DNA from: Caballeronia sp. dw_276
Lineage (GTDB): Bacteria; Pseudomonadota; Gammaproteobacteria; Burkholderiales; Burkholderiaceae
Reading direction: 5' to 3'
Assembly: GCF_018449635.1 (NCBI RefSeq)
Contig: NZ_JAAVUV010000010.1
Location: forward strand, 62,001 to 126,000
Length of the DNA: 64,000 nucleotides
The position numbers and the translations under genes are program-made. Under the pieces are notes generated by a model. It saw nothing but the letters and a program-made list of their open reading frames with translations. It did no database searches and was not told the DNA's origin. Positions 32,208 to 41,201 of the stretch are shown in pieces (position 1 is the stretch's first letter; each line of letters begins with the position of its first letter).

Positions 32208-34634
32208 ATGAGAAGAAAACGTATGGCATTGCGTCGCGCCGCGACGGCCTTGCTGGTGGCTGGTCTTGTCACCACGCAACTTGCGCACGCACAGGTGACG
32301 CTGAATTTCGTCAACGCGGACATCGATCAGGTCGCGAAGGCGATCGGCGCCGCGACGGGAAAAACGATCATCGTCGATCCTCGGGTCAAAGGGCAATTGA
32401 ATCTGGTATCGGAAAATCCGGTCCCGGAGGACCAGGCCTTGAAGACGCTCCAGTCCGCATTGCGGATGCAAGGTTTTTCGCTCGTGCAGGATCACGGAGT
32501 GCTCAAGGTCGTGCCTGAAGCCGATGCCAAGCTGCAGGGCGTCCCGACCTACGTAGGCAACGCGCCGACCGCGCGGGGCGACCAGGTCATCACGCAAGTC
32601 TTCGAGCTGCATAACGAGTCGGCCAACAACGTGTTGCCGGTGCTGCGTCCGCTGATCTCGCCGAACAACACCATCGCCGCTTATCCGGCGAACAACACGC
32701 TGGTCGTGACCGATTACGCCGACAACGTGCGGCGTATCGGCAGCATCATCGCGGGTATCGATACAGCGGCGGGACGTCAGGTCGATGTCGTCACGCTGAA
32801 GAACGCGAACGCGCTCGACGTCGCCGAACAGATGAGCAAGTTGCTTGATCCGGGTTCGATCGGCAGCACCGACGCCACACTGAAAGTTACCGTTACCGCC
32901 GATTCGCGCACGAACTCGCTGTTGCTGCGCGCCTCCAGCGGAGCACGGCTCGCCGCGGCCAAGCAACTGGCGAAAAAGCTCGACTCCGCGACCACGCAGC
33001 CCGGCAACATGCACGTCGTCACGTTGCGCAACGCTGACGCCTCACGCCTCGCCAAGACCTTGCGCGCGATGATGGGCAAGGGCGGCGACAGCTCGTCATC
33101 TTCTTCGGGATCGGGTTCGTCGAGCAACTCAGGCGGGTCGTTTGGCCAGAGCGGCCTCGGGTCGAATTCATCCACTGGCACGAACGGCTTGCCGCCGTTG
33201 CCGGGCGGCCTGGGCGGCAGCAGCTCGGCATCCAGCAGCAATCCAATGGGCGGCGGCGGCCAGAGCAGCGACAAGGGTTTCGGCAACAACAACGACAGCA
33301 ACAGCAGCAACGATCAGCCCGGCAACGGCATGATCCAGGCCGATACATCCACGAACTCGCTGATCATCACGGCGTCGGACCCGGTGTATCGCAACTTGCG
33401 CGCGGTCATCGATCAACTCGATGCACGCCGTCCGCAGGTTTATATCGAAGCGCTGATCGTGGAGCTTTCTGCGACCACGGGCGCGAATCTCGGGATTCAG
33501 TGGCAGGGCGCGTTGCTCTCGAAGGGCGGCAACAACGCCATTTACGGCGGCTCGAACTTCGGCACGGGCTCGAGCAACATTGTCGACCTGACCGCCGCCG
33601 GGTACGCGGCCGGGAGCAATCCTTCAGCGCTGGCAGGACAAACCGGGCTGCTCGCCCAGGGCCTGAACATCGGCTTGCTGCACAAGTTCGGTAACTTCTT
33701 TGGCCTCGGCGGCTTGCTCCAGGCGCTGTCGACATCGGCGGATGCAAACATTCTTTCAACGCCTAACCTCATTACGCTCGACAACGAGGAAGCGAAGATC
33801 GTGGTCGGGCAGAACGTGCCGGTCGTGACCGGTTCGTACGCCACGCCGACGGCGAACACGGGCACGTCGGTGTCCGCATTCAACACGTTCGACCGGCGCG
33901 ACGTGGGTGTGACGCTGCACGTGAAACCGCAGATCACGCAGGACGGCATCCTGAAGCTTCAGCTGTACCAGGAAGATTCGAGTGTCGATAACACCACGAC
34001 CAACAATCCGGGCGGCGTGACCATCAACACGCGTTCCATTCAGTCGACCATTCTTGCCGACGACGGCGAGATTGTGGTGCTGGGCGGCTTGATGCAGGAC
34101 CAGTACAACACGAGCAACAGCAAGATCCCGTTGCTCGGCGATATTCCGTGGGTCGGGCAGTTGTTCCGCAGCGAGCAGAAGACGCGGACGAAAACCAACC
34201 TGATGGTGTTCCTGCGTCCGGTGATCGTGCGCGATCAGGCGACCAGTTCGCAGATCTCGAACGATCGCTACGATTATCTGCGTCAGCAACAATACAACTC
34301 GATATCCGATAACCGTATCGAGAAGGATCGCGATGTTCCGGTCCTGCCGCCGGCGCCGATCGGCCCGAGTCAGGGCGGCGTGCCGTCGCAGAACCTGTTC
34401 GACTGGAACAACATGACGCGCTCGCCGTCGCAAGGCGGCAGCTCGACATTGCCGCAAGCAAAGCCGCCGAGAGGCCAGCAGCAGTCGCTCGAGCAACAAA
34501 TCGAAGGACCGCAGCAGCCGTATCAGCAGCCTCCTCAGCCGCAGCAGCCCGCGAACGTGAACAACTACGCCGTGCCGAACAACAATCCGGCGCCGGGCGT
34601 GCCGCTGAATGGCGATGCGGGAGCCAAGCCGTGA
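32208..34634 (+). CDS. gspD: Type II secretion secretin GspD
   Basis: An 808-residue outer-membrane secretin, first gene of the operon. A signal peptide (cleavage near AHAQ) is followed by the N0-N3 domains: TLNFVNADIDQVAKAIGAAT at the start of N0 and repeated KH-like units (VVTDYADNVRRIGSIIAGID, IITASDPVYRNLRAVIDQLD). A Ser/Gly/Asn-rich insertion of about 80 residues (roughly 290-375) interrupts N3. The secretin core includes VPVVTGSY and GGLMQDQYNTSNSKIPLLGD with the VGQLFRS motif. The last 130 residues are Pro/Gln/Asn-rich, unlike the S-domain of enteric homologues. It forms the exit channel. Confidence 0.96.
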   Translation: MRRKRMALRRAATALLVAGLVTTQLAHAQVTLNFVNADIDQVAKAIGAATGKTIIVDPRVKGQLNLVSENPVPEDQALKTLQSALRMQGFSLVQDHGVLKVVPEADAKLQGVPTYVGNAPTARGDQVITQVFELHNESANNVLPVLRPLISPNNTIAAYPANNTLVVTDYADNVRRIGSIIAGIDTAAGRQVDVVTLKNANALDVAEQMSKLLDPGSIGSTDATLKVTVTADSRTNSLLLRASSGARLAAAKQLAKKLDSATTQPGNMHVVTLRNADASRLAKTLRAMMGKGGDSSSSSSGSGSSSNSGGSFGQSGLGSNSSTGTNGLPPLPGGLGGSSSASSSNPMGGGGQSSDKGFGNNNDSNSSNDQPGNGMIQADTSTNSLIITASDPVYRNLRAVIDQLDARRPQVYIEALIVELSATTGANLGIQWQGALLSKGGNNAIYGGSNFGTGSSNIVDLTAAGYAAGSNPSALAGQTGLLAQGLNIGLLHKFGNFFGLGGLLQALSTSADANILSTPNLITLDNEEAKIVVGQNVPVVTGSYATPTANTGTSVSAFNTFDRRDVGVTLHVKPQITQDGILKLQLYQEDSSVDNTTTNNPGGVTINTRSIQSTILADDGEIVVLGGLMQDQYNTSNSKIPLLGDIPWVGQLFRSEQKTRTKTNLMVFLRPVIVRDQATSSQISNDRYDYLRQQQYNSISDNRIEKDRDVPVLPPAPIGPSQGGVPSQNLFDWNNMTRSPSQGGSSTLPQAKPPRGQQQSLEQQIEGPQQPYQQPPQPQQPANVNNYAVPNNNPAPGVPLNGDAGAKP

Positions 34635-36118
34635 GTACGTTGAACCTGTCCGCATCGAATGTCGCCACGAGTGTTCCGTCGCCGCTTGCGGCCCGGCTGA
34701 TTCCGTACGCGTTCGCGCGCACGGGGCAGATTCTCGTCGCGCATCAGCACGCGGACAGCATCGAAGTGTGGATCAGCGATAAAACCAGCGACGCCGCACT
34801 TGCCGAAGTCGCGCGCAATTTTGGCGCGGTATCGATTGTGCGTTTGCCGGTGGACGAGCTTTCCGCCGCGATCAACTCGGCGTATGCGCGCAACGACGGC
34901 AGCGCGGCGCAAGTCGTCGGTGAAGTGGAAGGCGAAGTCGATCTCTCGCGTTTGATGCAGGACATTCCCGAGATCGAGGATTTGCTCGAATCGGAAGACG
35001 ACGCGCCGATCATCCGCATGATCAACGCGTTGCTGACGCAGGCGGCGCGCGAACAGGCATCGGATATTCATATCGAACCGTTCGAGACGTCGTCCGTTGT
35101 GCGCTTTCGTGTCGATGGCACTTTGCGCGACGTCGTGCGCCCGAAGAAAGCGTTGCACGGCGCGCTGATCTCGCGGATCAAGATCATGGCGCAGCTCGAC
35201 ATTGCCGAAAAACGCCTGCCGCAAGATGGACGGATCACGCTGCGCGTGGGCGGCCGTCCCGTCGATGTGCGCGTTTCCACATTGCCGACCGGTCACGGCG
35301 AACGCGCTGTGCTGCGTTTGCTGGAAAAAGACGCGCAACGCCTGAATCTCGAAACGCTTGGCATGGCGCGCGATACGCTGGTTCACTTCGACAAGCTGAT
35401 CGGCCGTCCGCACGGCATCGTGCTTGTGACGGGCCCGACGGGTTCCGGCAAGACAACCACGCTCTACGCCGCGATGTCGCGCCTCGAAACGGCGACCACC
35501 AATATCATGACGGTGGAAGATCCTATCGAATACGACCTGGGCGGGATCGGTCAGACCCAGGTGAACGAGCGCATTGGGATGACCTTCGCGCGCGCGTTGC
35601 GATCGATTCTGCGGCAGGACCCGGACATCATCATGATCGGGGAAATCCGCGATCTGGAAACGGCGCAGATTGCGGTGCAGGCGTCGCTGACGGGCCACCT
35701 CGTGCTCGCGACGCTGCACACGAACGACGCGGCATCGGCGGTGACACGTCTTACCGATATGGGCGTCGAACCGTATTTGCTGGCTTCGTCGCTGCTTGGC
35801 GTTCTGGCGCAGCGGCTCGTGCGCCAGTTGTGTCCGGTGTGCAAGGAACAGCGCACGGAGAATGGCCATATGCATTGGCATGCGGTCGGCTGCGATAAAT
35901 GCGGCCACTCGGGCTATGCAGGGCGGCGCGGCGTGTACGAGCTACTGCTGCTCGACGATCCGATCCGCGCGCTGATTCACCGCAATGCATCGGATGCCGA
36001 AATTTTGACCGCTGGCCGCGAACAAGGCATGCGCACGCTGCGCGAGGACGCCAACCGGTGGCTGGCGACTGGCGCGACTTCGCTGGAAGAAGTGCTGCGC
36101 GTGACGGGCGGAGATTAA
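34631..36118 (+). CDS. gspE: Type II secretion ATPase GspE
   Basis: A 495-residue cytoplasmic ATPase that drives pseudopilus assembly. Its start overlaps the gspD stop by four bases. The N-terminal domain (about 1-150) contacts GspL. Motifs: Walker A GPTGSGKTTT near residue 265, Asp box, Walker B DPDIIMIGEIRDLETA, His box GHLVLATLHTNDAASA, and a zinc tetracysteine module CPVCKEQR ... CDKCGHSGYAGR near residues 400-425. Confidence 0.97.
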   Translation: MSTLNLSASNVATSVPSPLAARLIPYAFARTGQILVAHQHADSIEVWISDKTSDAALAEVARNFGAVSIVRLPVDELSAAINSAYARNDGSAAQVVGEVEGEVDLSRLMQDIPEIEDLLESEDDAPIIRMINALLTQAAREQASDIHIEPFETSSVVRFRVDGTLRDVVRPKKALHGALISRIKIMAQLDIAEKRLPQDGRITLRVGGRPVDVRVSTLPTGHGERAVLRLLEKDAQRLNLETLGMARDTLVHFDKLIGRPHGIVLVTGPTGSGKTTTLYAAMSRLETATTNIMTVEDPIEYDLGGIGQTQVNERIGMTFARALRSILRQDPDIIMIGEIRDLETAQIAVQASLTGHLVLATLHTNDAASAVTRLTDMGVEPYLLASSLLGVLAQRLVRQLCPVCKEQRTENGHMHWHAVGCDKCGHSGYAGRRGVYELLLLDDPIRALIHRNASDAEILTAGREQGMRTLREDANRWLATGATSLEEVLRVTGGD

Positions 36119-36124
36119 ACATCC

Positions 36125-37342
36125 ATGCCGGCGTTTCGTTTTGAAGCAATCGATCAGGCGGGCAAGTCGCAAACAGGCGTACTCGATGCCGACAGCGCCC
36201 GTTCCGCGCGCAGCCAGCTCAGAACGCAGGGGCTGACGCCGCTTGTCGTAGAAGCGGCAGGGTCGCGTACGCGCGGTGAGCGCAAACAGCGGTTATCGCT
36301 GGGAAAACGTCTGTCGCAGCGCGAGCAGGCCATTCTCACGCGGCAACTTGCCAGCTTGTTGATCGCGGGCTTGCCGCTCGGCGAGACCCTCTCGGTTTTG
36401 ACCGAACAATCGGAGCGCGATTACATCCGCGAACTGATGGCCGCGATTCGCGCCGAAGTGCTCGGCGGCCATTCGTTCGCCAATGCGCTCGCCGAACATC
36501 CGCGCGACTTTCCGGAGATTTATCGGGCGCTCGTGGCGGCGGGCGAACATACCGGCAAGCTCGGCCTCGTGTTGTCGCGGCTTGCGGATTACATCGAGCA
36601 ACGCAATGCGCTCAAGCAGAAGATCGTGCTCGCGTTCACGTATCCGGCGATCGTCACGTTGATCGCGTTCGGGATCGTGACGTTCTTGCTGAGCTACGTC
36701 GTGCCGCAAGTGGTGAACGTGTTCGCAAGCACCAAACAATCGCTGCCGTTTCTCACCATCGCGATGATGGCGCTTTCCGGTTTCGTCCGGAATTACTGGT
36801 GGGCGATGCTGATTGGCGTGATCGCTATCAGCTGGTTCATCAGGCAACTGCTCGCGCGGCCTGGTCCACGCATGGCGTTCGACCGATGGCTTTTGACCGC
36901 GCCGCTACTTGGCAAACTCGTGCGCGGCTATAACACCGTGCGTTTCGCCAGCACGCTTGCCATCCTGACAGCGGCCGGCGTGCCGATCCTGCGTGCGCTG
37001 CAAGCCGCCGGCGAAACGCTGAGCAACCGCGCGATGAGCGAAAACGTCGAAGACGCGATCATTCGTGTGCGCGAAGGCACGTCGCTGTCGCGCGCGCTTG
37101 GCAATACGAAGACGTTTCCGCCGGTGCTCGTGCATTTGATCCGCTCAGGCGAAGCGACCGGCGACGTGACGACCATGCTCGACCGCGCGTCCGAGGGCGA
37201 AGCGCGTGAACTCGAACGCCGCACCATGTTCCTGACAAGCCTGCTCGAACCGCTCCTGATCCTCGCGATGGGCGGCGTCGTTCTCGTGATCGTGCTGGCG
37301 GTGATGTTGCCGATCATCGAATTGAATAATCTGGTGCAGTGA
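36125..37342 (+). CDS. gspF: Type II secretion inner-membrane platform protein GspF
   Basis: A 405-residue protein with two repeated T2SSF domains and three membrane segments (about 165-195, 215-240 and the C-terminal FLTSLLEPLLILAMGGVVLV). It begins MPAFRFEAIDQAGKSQTGVL, the family start. The motif ALAEHPRDFPEIYRALVAAG and its second-repeat partner ALGNTKTFPPVLVHLIRSGE are diagnostic. It starts six bases after gspE and couples the ATPase to the pseudopilus. Confidence 0.96.
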   Translation: MPAFRFEAIDQAGKSQTGVLDADSARSARSQLRTQGLTPLVVEAAGSRTRGERKQRLSLGKRLSQREQAILTRQLASLLIAGLPLGETLSVLTEQSERDYIRELMAAIRAEVLGGHSFANALAEHPRDFPEIYRALVAAGEHTGKLGLVLSRLADYIEQRNALKQKIVLAFTYPAIVTLIAFGIVTFLLSYVVPQVVNVFASTKQSLPFLTIAMMALSGFVRNYWWAMLIGVIAISWFIRQLLARPGPRMAFDRWLLTAPLLGKLVRGYNTVRFASTLAILTAAGVPILRALQAAGETLSNRAMSENVEDAIIRVREGTSLSRALGNTKTFPPVLVHLIRSGEATGDVTTMLDRASEGEARELERRTMFLTSLLEPLLILAMGGVVLVIVLAVMLPIIELNNLVQ

Positions 37343-37355
37343 AGAAGTCGACCCT

Positions 37356-37769
37356 ATGAACGCCCTCCAAACCCGCCTTCTTACGCTCGTCGCGCTCGCC
37401 GTTTTCTGCGCGACGCTGACCTGGTGGATCGTCACGCTGACATCGCATCAGAGTGCGCCGTTGCCGGCGGCGGCGGCAGGGCGCGCGCCATCGACGGAAC
37501 TTGCGGCCACCTTGTTCGGCGGCCAGTTGAAGCGCCAGGAAAACCAGGACGTGCACTTGTTCGGGATTCTTTCGCTGCAGCACGGCGCGGCGGCGATCGT
37601 CAGTTACGGCGGCGAACCGGCGAAGGCCATTTCGCTCGGCGGACCGCTTACCCAAGGCGTGACGATCAAGGAAGTGCGGGCGCGCTCGATCATCATCGAT
37701 AGAAAAGGCGCGCTCTCCGAAGTGTTCCTGCCGCCGAACGCGCCGGGACCGACAATTTACGTGCGTTGA
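37356..37769 (+). CDS. gspC: Type II secretion protein GspC (short form)
   Basis: A 137-residue inner-membrane protein: one N-terminal helix (about 8-30), a Pro/Ala linker, and a single periplasmic homology region (ATLFGGQL ... HLFGILSLQHGAAAIVSYGG, then GVTIKEVRARSIIIDRKGAL). It lacks the PDZ or coiled-coil C-terminal domain of enteric GspC. GspC links the inner-membrane platform to the N0 domain of GspD. Its position after gspF rather than before gspD is the arrangement I associate with Burkholderiaceae. Confidence 0.85.
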   Translation: MNALQTRLLTLVALAVFCATLTWWIVTLTSHQSAPLPAAAAGRAPSTELAATLFGGQLKRQENQDVHLFGILSLQHGAAAIVSYGGEPAKAISLGGPLTQGVTIKEVRARSIIIDRKGALSEVFLPPNAPGPTIYVR

Positions 37770-37958
37770 TATCGCGCGAGATCAAAGGGATCGAACAAGG
37801 CGGGCGTCGAGGCGAAATCACCTTACGCCAGACCTATAGAATGCTTTCCTGTCCGCAACAACCGCGCGTTGTCAGCTGGACAGACAGTGAAATCCCGGCG
37901 CGGGCAGCTGATACGCGAGCGCCGTGAACGACATCAAATTGGAAAGGAAGATCAAGTC

Positions 37959-38432
37959 ATGCAAATGTTGATGAAGCGCCGCGACGCACTCCAGACGGCG
38001 CAAGGCACGCAGAAAAAACGTCAGCGCGGTTTTACGCTGATCGAAATCATGGTGGTGATCGCCATCCTCGGGATTCTCGCGGCGCTGATCGTGCCGAAGA
38101 TCATGAGCCGTCCGGACGAGGCGCGCCGCGTGGCGGCGAAGCAGGATATCGGCACGATCATGCAGGCGATGAAGTTGTACAGGCTCGACAACGGCCGCTA
38201 CCCGACGCAAGAGCAAGGTTTGCGCGCGCTGATCGAAAAGCCGACCAACGATCCGATCCCGAACAACTGGAAGGACGGCGGTTATCTCGAACGCCTGCCG
38301 AATGACCCGTGGGGCGCGCAATACCAGTATCTGAACCCGGGCGTGCACGGCGAAGTGGACGTGTTCAGCTACGGCGCGGATAACAAGCCGGGCGGCGAGG
38401 GCAATGATGCCGACGTCGGCTCGTGGCAATAA
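37959..38432 (+). CDS. gspG: Major pseudopilin GspG
   Basis: A 157-residue pseudopilin. The start at 37959 has a good ribosome site (GGAAAGGAAG). Prepilin peptidase would cut in QRG/FTLIEIMVVIAILGIL, leaving the methylated Phe. The mature domain shows the calcium-binding region and conserved RYPTQEQGLRALIEKP, FVERLPNDPWG-like DGGYLERLPNDPWGAQYQYL, and a C-terminal YGADNKPGGEGNDADVGSW. It polymerises as the shaft of the secretion pseudopilus. A gap of about 190 bases before it may hold an extra promoter. Confidence 0.97.
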   Translation: MQMLMKRRDALQTAQGTQKKRQRGFTLIEIMVVIAILGILAALIVPKIMSRPDEARRVAAKQDIGTIMQAMKLYRLDNGRYPTQEQGLRALIEKPTNDPIPNNWKDGGYLERLPNDPWGAQYQYLNPGVHGEVDVFSYGADNKPGGEGNDADVGSWQ

Positions 38433-38456
38433 GCCTCTTTTATAGAAATAACCGAC

Positions 38457-38969
38457 GTGAACCAGCAGCACGAGCCGGATCGTTCAGCCTTCAAGCCGCA
38501 GCGCGCGGCGAAGGCGCGGCCGCAAGCGGGTTTCACGTTGCTGGAAATGCTGGTGGTGCTGGTGATCGCGGGATTGCTGGTATCGCTGGCCTCGCTGCAG
38601 TTGACGCGCAACCCGCGCACCGACCTGAACGAAGAAGCGCAGCGGCTCGCGCTTTTGTTTGAATCGGCGGGCGACGAGGCGCAAGTGCGCGCGCGGCCGA
38701 TCGCGTGGCAGCCGCTCGACGGCGGTTTTCGTTTCGATGTCCGTACCGAGGACGGCTGGCGGCCGTTGCGCGACGACTTGCTGCGACCGCGCCGCTGGGA
38801 AGGCGGCGTGACCGGCGTGACGATTCAGTATCTGGGCTCGGATCAGGAAGCGAACCGGCTGGTGTTCGGCACGGAAGCCATCGATACCCCCATGGAAGTG
38901 ACCATCGTCTCGGCGGTCGGACGCGCGACGATCGTGGGTACGGGCAACGGCCGGTATCGGGTGCGGTGA
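38457..38969 (+). CDS. gspH: Minor pseudopilin GspH
   Basis: A 170-residue pseudopilin beginning at a GTG. The prepilin cleavage site is QAG/FTLLEMLVVLVIAGLL, preceded by an unusually long 24-residue leader rich in basic residues. The C-terminal part is the GspH beta domain (FRFDVRTEDGWRPLRDD). It joins GspI, J and K at the pseudopilus tip region. Its stop overlaps the gspI start. Confidence 0.92.
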   Translation: MNQQHEPDRSAFKPQRAAKARPQAGFTLLEMLVVLVIAGLLVSLASLQLTRNPRTDLNEEAQRLALLFESAGDEAQVRARPIAWQPLDGGFRFDVRTEDGWRPLRDDLLRPRRWEGGVTGVTIQYLGSDQEANRLVFGTEAIDTPMEVTIVSAVGRATIVGTGNGRYRVR

Positions 38970-39364
38970 TGGCGAAGTTTTCACGCACAAAACGCGCACG
39001 CGGTTTCACGATGATCGAAGTGCTCGTCGCGCTGGCGATCATCGCGGTGGCGCTGGCGGCATCGCTTCGGGCGGTGGGTTCTCTCGCCACCGGCGAGGCC
39101 GATCTGCACAACAGGCTGCTCGCCGGATGGAGCGCCGACAACGAGCTCGCGCAGTTGCGGCTGACGCATGTGTGGCCGGAAATCGGCACGAAGACATTTG
39201 ATTGTTCGCAGGGGAATTTGAAGCTGGTTTGCACGGATCGCGTGACGTCCACGCCGAATCCGATCTTCAGGAAAGTGGAAGTGTTCGTCACGTCGCCCGG
39301 CCGGCCCGGCAATCTCGCGCAAATGGTCATGGTGGTGGCGAATGAAACCAATCGTTCGCTCTAA
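38969..39364 (+). CDS. gspI: Minor pseudopilin GspI
   Basis: A 131-residue pseudopilin. The ATG at 38969 overlaps the gspH stop (TGATG). Cleavage site RARG/FTMIEVLVALAIIAVA. The mature body has the conserved SLATGEADLHNRLLAGWSAD-NELAQLRL region. It nucleates the tip complex with GspJ and GspK. The longer open frame upstream is in another frame of gspH and is rejected. Confidence 0.93.
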   Translation: MAKFSRTKRARGFTMIEVLVALAIIAVALAASLRAVGSLATGEADLHNRLLAGWSADNELAQLRLTHVWPEIGTKTFDCSQGNLKLVCTDRVTSTPNPIFRKVEVFVTSPGRPGNLAQMVMVVANETNRSL

Positions 39365-40028
39365 GCGGCCTGTTCGCGGCGCGCGCGGCGATCGTGGCTT
39401 CACGCTGATCGAGATGCTGGTCGCAATCGCGATCCTGGCGGTGATCGCAGTGCTGTCGTGGCGCGGTCTCGACCAGATCATGCGCGGCCGCACGACCATC
39501 ACGAACGCGATGGAAGACGAGCGCGTGGTGCAGCAACTGTTCGACCAGATGCGCATAGACGCCCGCCAGGCCGCAACCGACGACGAAGCCGGCCAGGCGG
39601 CGGTATCGATTGGCGGGAATTCGCTGCAGATCGTGCGCGGCGTGTACGCGGCGGGCTCGGCGCCGCGTTTGCAAGTGATTCGATACCGGCTGAGCAATGG
39701 GCTGGTCGTGCGGTTTGCATCGCCGCCGCTTGGGAATATTGGCGAAGTGCGGCGGGCTTTGTCGGCGGGAGACGGGGCGGACGGCTGGTCATCGATTCCG
39801 CTGATGGCCGGCGTCACGACCTTCGCCACGCGCGCATACGTGCCCAAAACCGGCTGGACGATGAGGATGGCGGACGTGACCTCGCAGATCACGCAAAACG
39901 ACAACAACCTGAAAGTGCCGCAACTTGGCAACGCGCCATTGCCGCGCGCCGTGACCGGCATTCAGATTGCGGTCGGCGCGCACAATCTTGCGGCGCCGAT
40001 CACGCGCGTTTTCCTGGTCGGAGAATGA
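39342..40028 (+). CDS. gspJ: Minor pseudopilin GspJ
   Basis: A 228-residue pseudopilin that starts 23 bases inside the end of gspI. The leader MKPIVRSKRPVRGARGDRG is followed by FTLIEMLVAIAILAVIAVLS, with the prepilin cleavage between them. The WRGLDQIMRGRTTI segment follows the membrane helix. It is part of the tip complex. Length is normal. Confidence 0.94.
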   Translation: MKPIVRSKRPVRGARGDRGFTLIEMLVAIAILAVIAVLSWRGLDQIMRGRTTITNAMEDERVVQQLFDQMRIDARQAATDDEAGQAAVSIGGNSLQIVRGVYAAGSAPRLQVIRYRLSNGLVVRFASPPLGNIGEVRRALSAGDGADGWSSIPLMAGVTTFATRAYVPKTGWTMRMADVTSQITQNDNNLKVPQLGNAPLPRAVTGIQIAVGAHNLAAPITRVFLVGE

Positions 40029-41137
40029 TGATGACGCGCGTTTCGTCGATGAAGGCTGCACGCAAGGAACAAGGCGTTGCGATCATCAGCGCGCTTCTGG
40101 TGGTGGCGTTGTCGGCGATCATCGTGTCCGGGTTGTTGTGGCGGCAGGAAGTGCAGATCCGCCGCATCGAGAACCAGCGGCTGCTTTCGCAGGCGCAATG
40201 GATTTCGCGCAGCGCGCTCGACTGGACGCGCCTGATCCTGCGCTCGGAAGCCGATACCGCGCCGAACGTCACGTATCTCGGCGGCGTGTGGGGCGTGCCG
40301 ATCGCGAAGACACGCTTGTCGGATTTCCTCGGGCAGATTGGCGAGGTGCGGGCGCAGCAGGGGGCATCGACGTATTTGTCGGGATCGATTGAAGACGCGC
40401 AGGCCAAGTTCAACCTGCGCAATCTCGTTTCCACGCCAACGCCGGGTTTGCTGACCATCAACGTGGAAGAGATCCAGTCGTTTCAGCGGTTGTTGACGCT
40501 GCTGGGGCTCAACGGATCGCTCGCGAAAACCGTGGCCTTGCAGTTGCGCGCGGGGCTGGCGCAATCGGCGACGCGGTTTCAGACGCAAGGCACGTCCGCG
40601 GCCACTTCGCAGCAGGCGGCGGTCCAGGGACTTGCCGCGGGCGGCGGTACAGGCGGCGGCAATTTCACCGACGACCCGGGCCTCGCCGACGCCGACAGCA
40701 ACGCGCCCGTGGCGCCGCTGCAGATGATCAACGTGGAGTCCCTGCTCGACGTGCCGGGTTTCTCGCCGGAAATCGTGGATAAATTGCGGCCGTTCGTGAC
40801 CGTGCTGCCGACCACGACGTCGGTGAACATGAACACCGCGACCGCCGAAGTGGTCGCGGCGACGGTGCCGGGCATGTCGCTTTCGCAGGCGCAGGCGTTC
40901 GTGGCGCGGCGCGAGACTGTGTTTTTCCACGATGTCGGCAACGTGCAACTCGCGCTGACCGGCGCGGGCGTGAAGTCGGATGGCATCGATATGAACCAGA
41001 TGGACGTGACAACGAAGTACTTCCTGATCCATGGCCGCGTTGAGCACGAGCGCGCGGAAGTGGACCGGACCACATTGCTGTATCGGGATCCGGCGACGCA
41101 CACAACGCGTATCGTTTATGTGCGCGACCAGCTTTGA
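40025..41137 (+). CDS. gspK: Minor pseudopilin GspK
   Basis: A 370-residue protein, the largest pseudopilin. The ATG at 40025 overlaps the gspJ stop; a longer upstream frame is out of frame with gspJ and is rejected. The N-terminus EQGVAIISALLVVALSAIIV has the usual G/V-A-like cleavage site of GspK. Family blocks include SGSIEDAQAKFNLRNLV near residue 120, the paired helix-hairpin-like region LLDVPGFSPEIVDKLRPFVT, and VNMNTATAEVVAATVPGMSL. It caps the pseudopilus. Confidence 0.94.
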   Translation: MMMTRVSSMKAARKEQGVAIISALLVVALSAIIVSGLLWRQEVQIRRIENQRLLSQAQWISRSALDWTRLILRSEADTAPNVTYLGGVWGVPIAKTRLSDFLGQIGEVRAQQGASTYLSGSIEDAQAKFNLRNLVSTPTPGLLTINVEEIQSFQRLLTLLGLNGSLAKTVALQLRAGLAQSATRFQTQGTSAATSQQAAVQGLAAGGGTGGGNFTDDPGLADADSNAPVAPLQMINVESLLDVPGFSPEIVDKLRPFVTVLPTTTSVNMNTATAEVVAATVPGMSLSQAQAFVARRETVFFHDVGNVQLALTGAGVKSDGIDMNQMDVTTKYFLIHGRVEHERAEVDRTTLLYRDPATHTTRIVYVRDQL

Positions 41138-41201
41138 TGCGAAGTACAGTGAATATCCTTCAAGCACTGAACACCCATACCCGAAGAGAAGAGAGCGGCC
41201 T

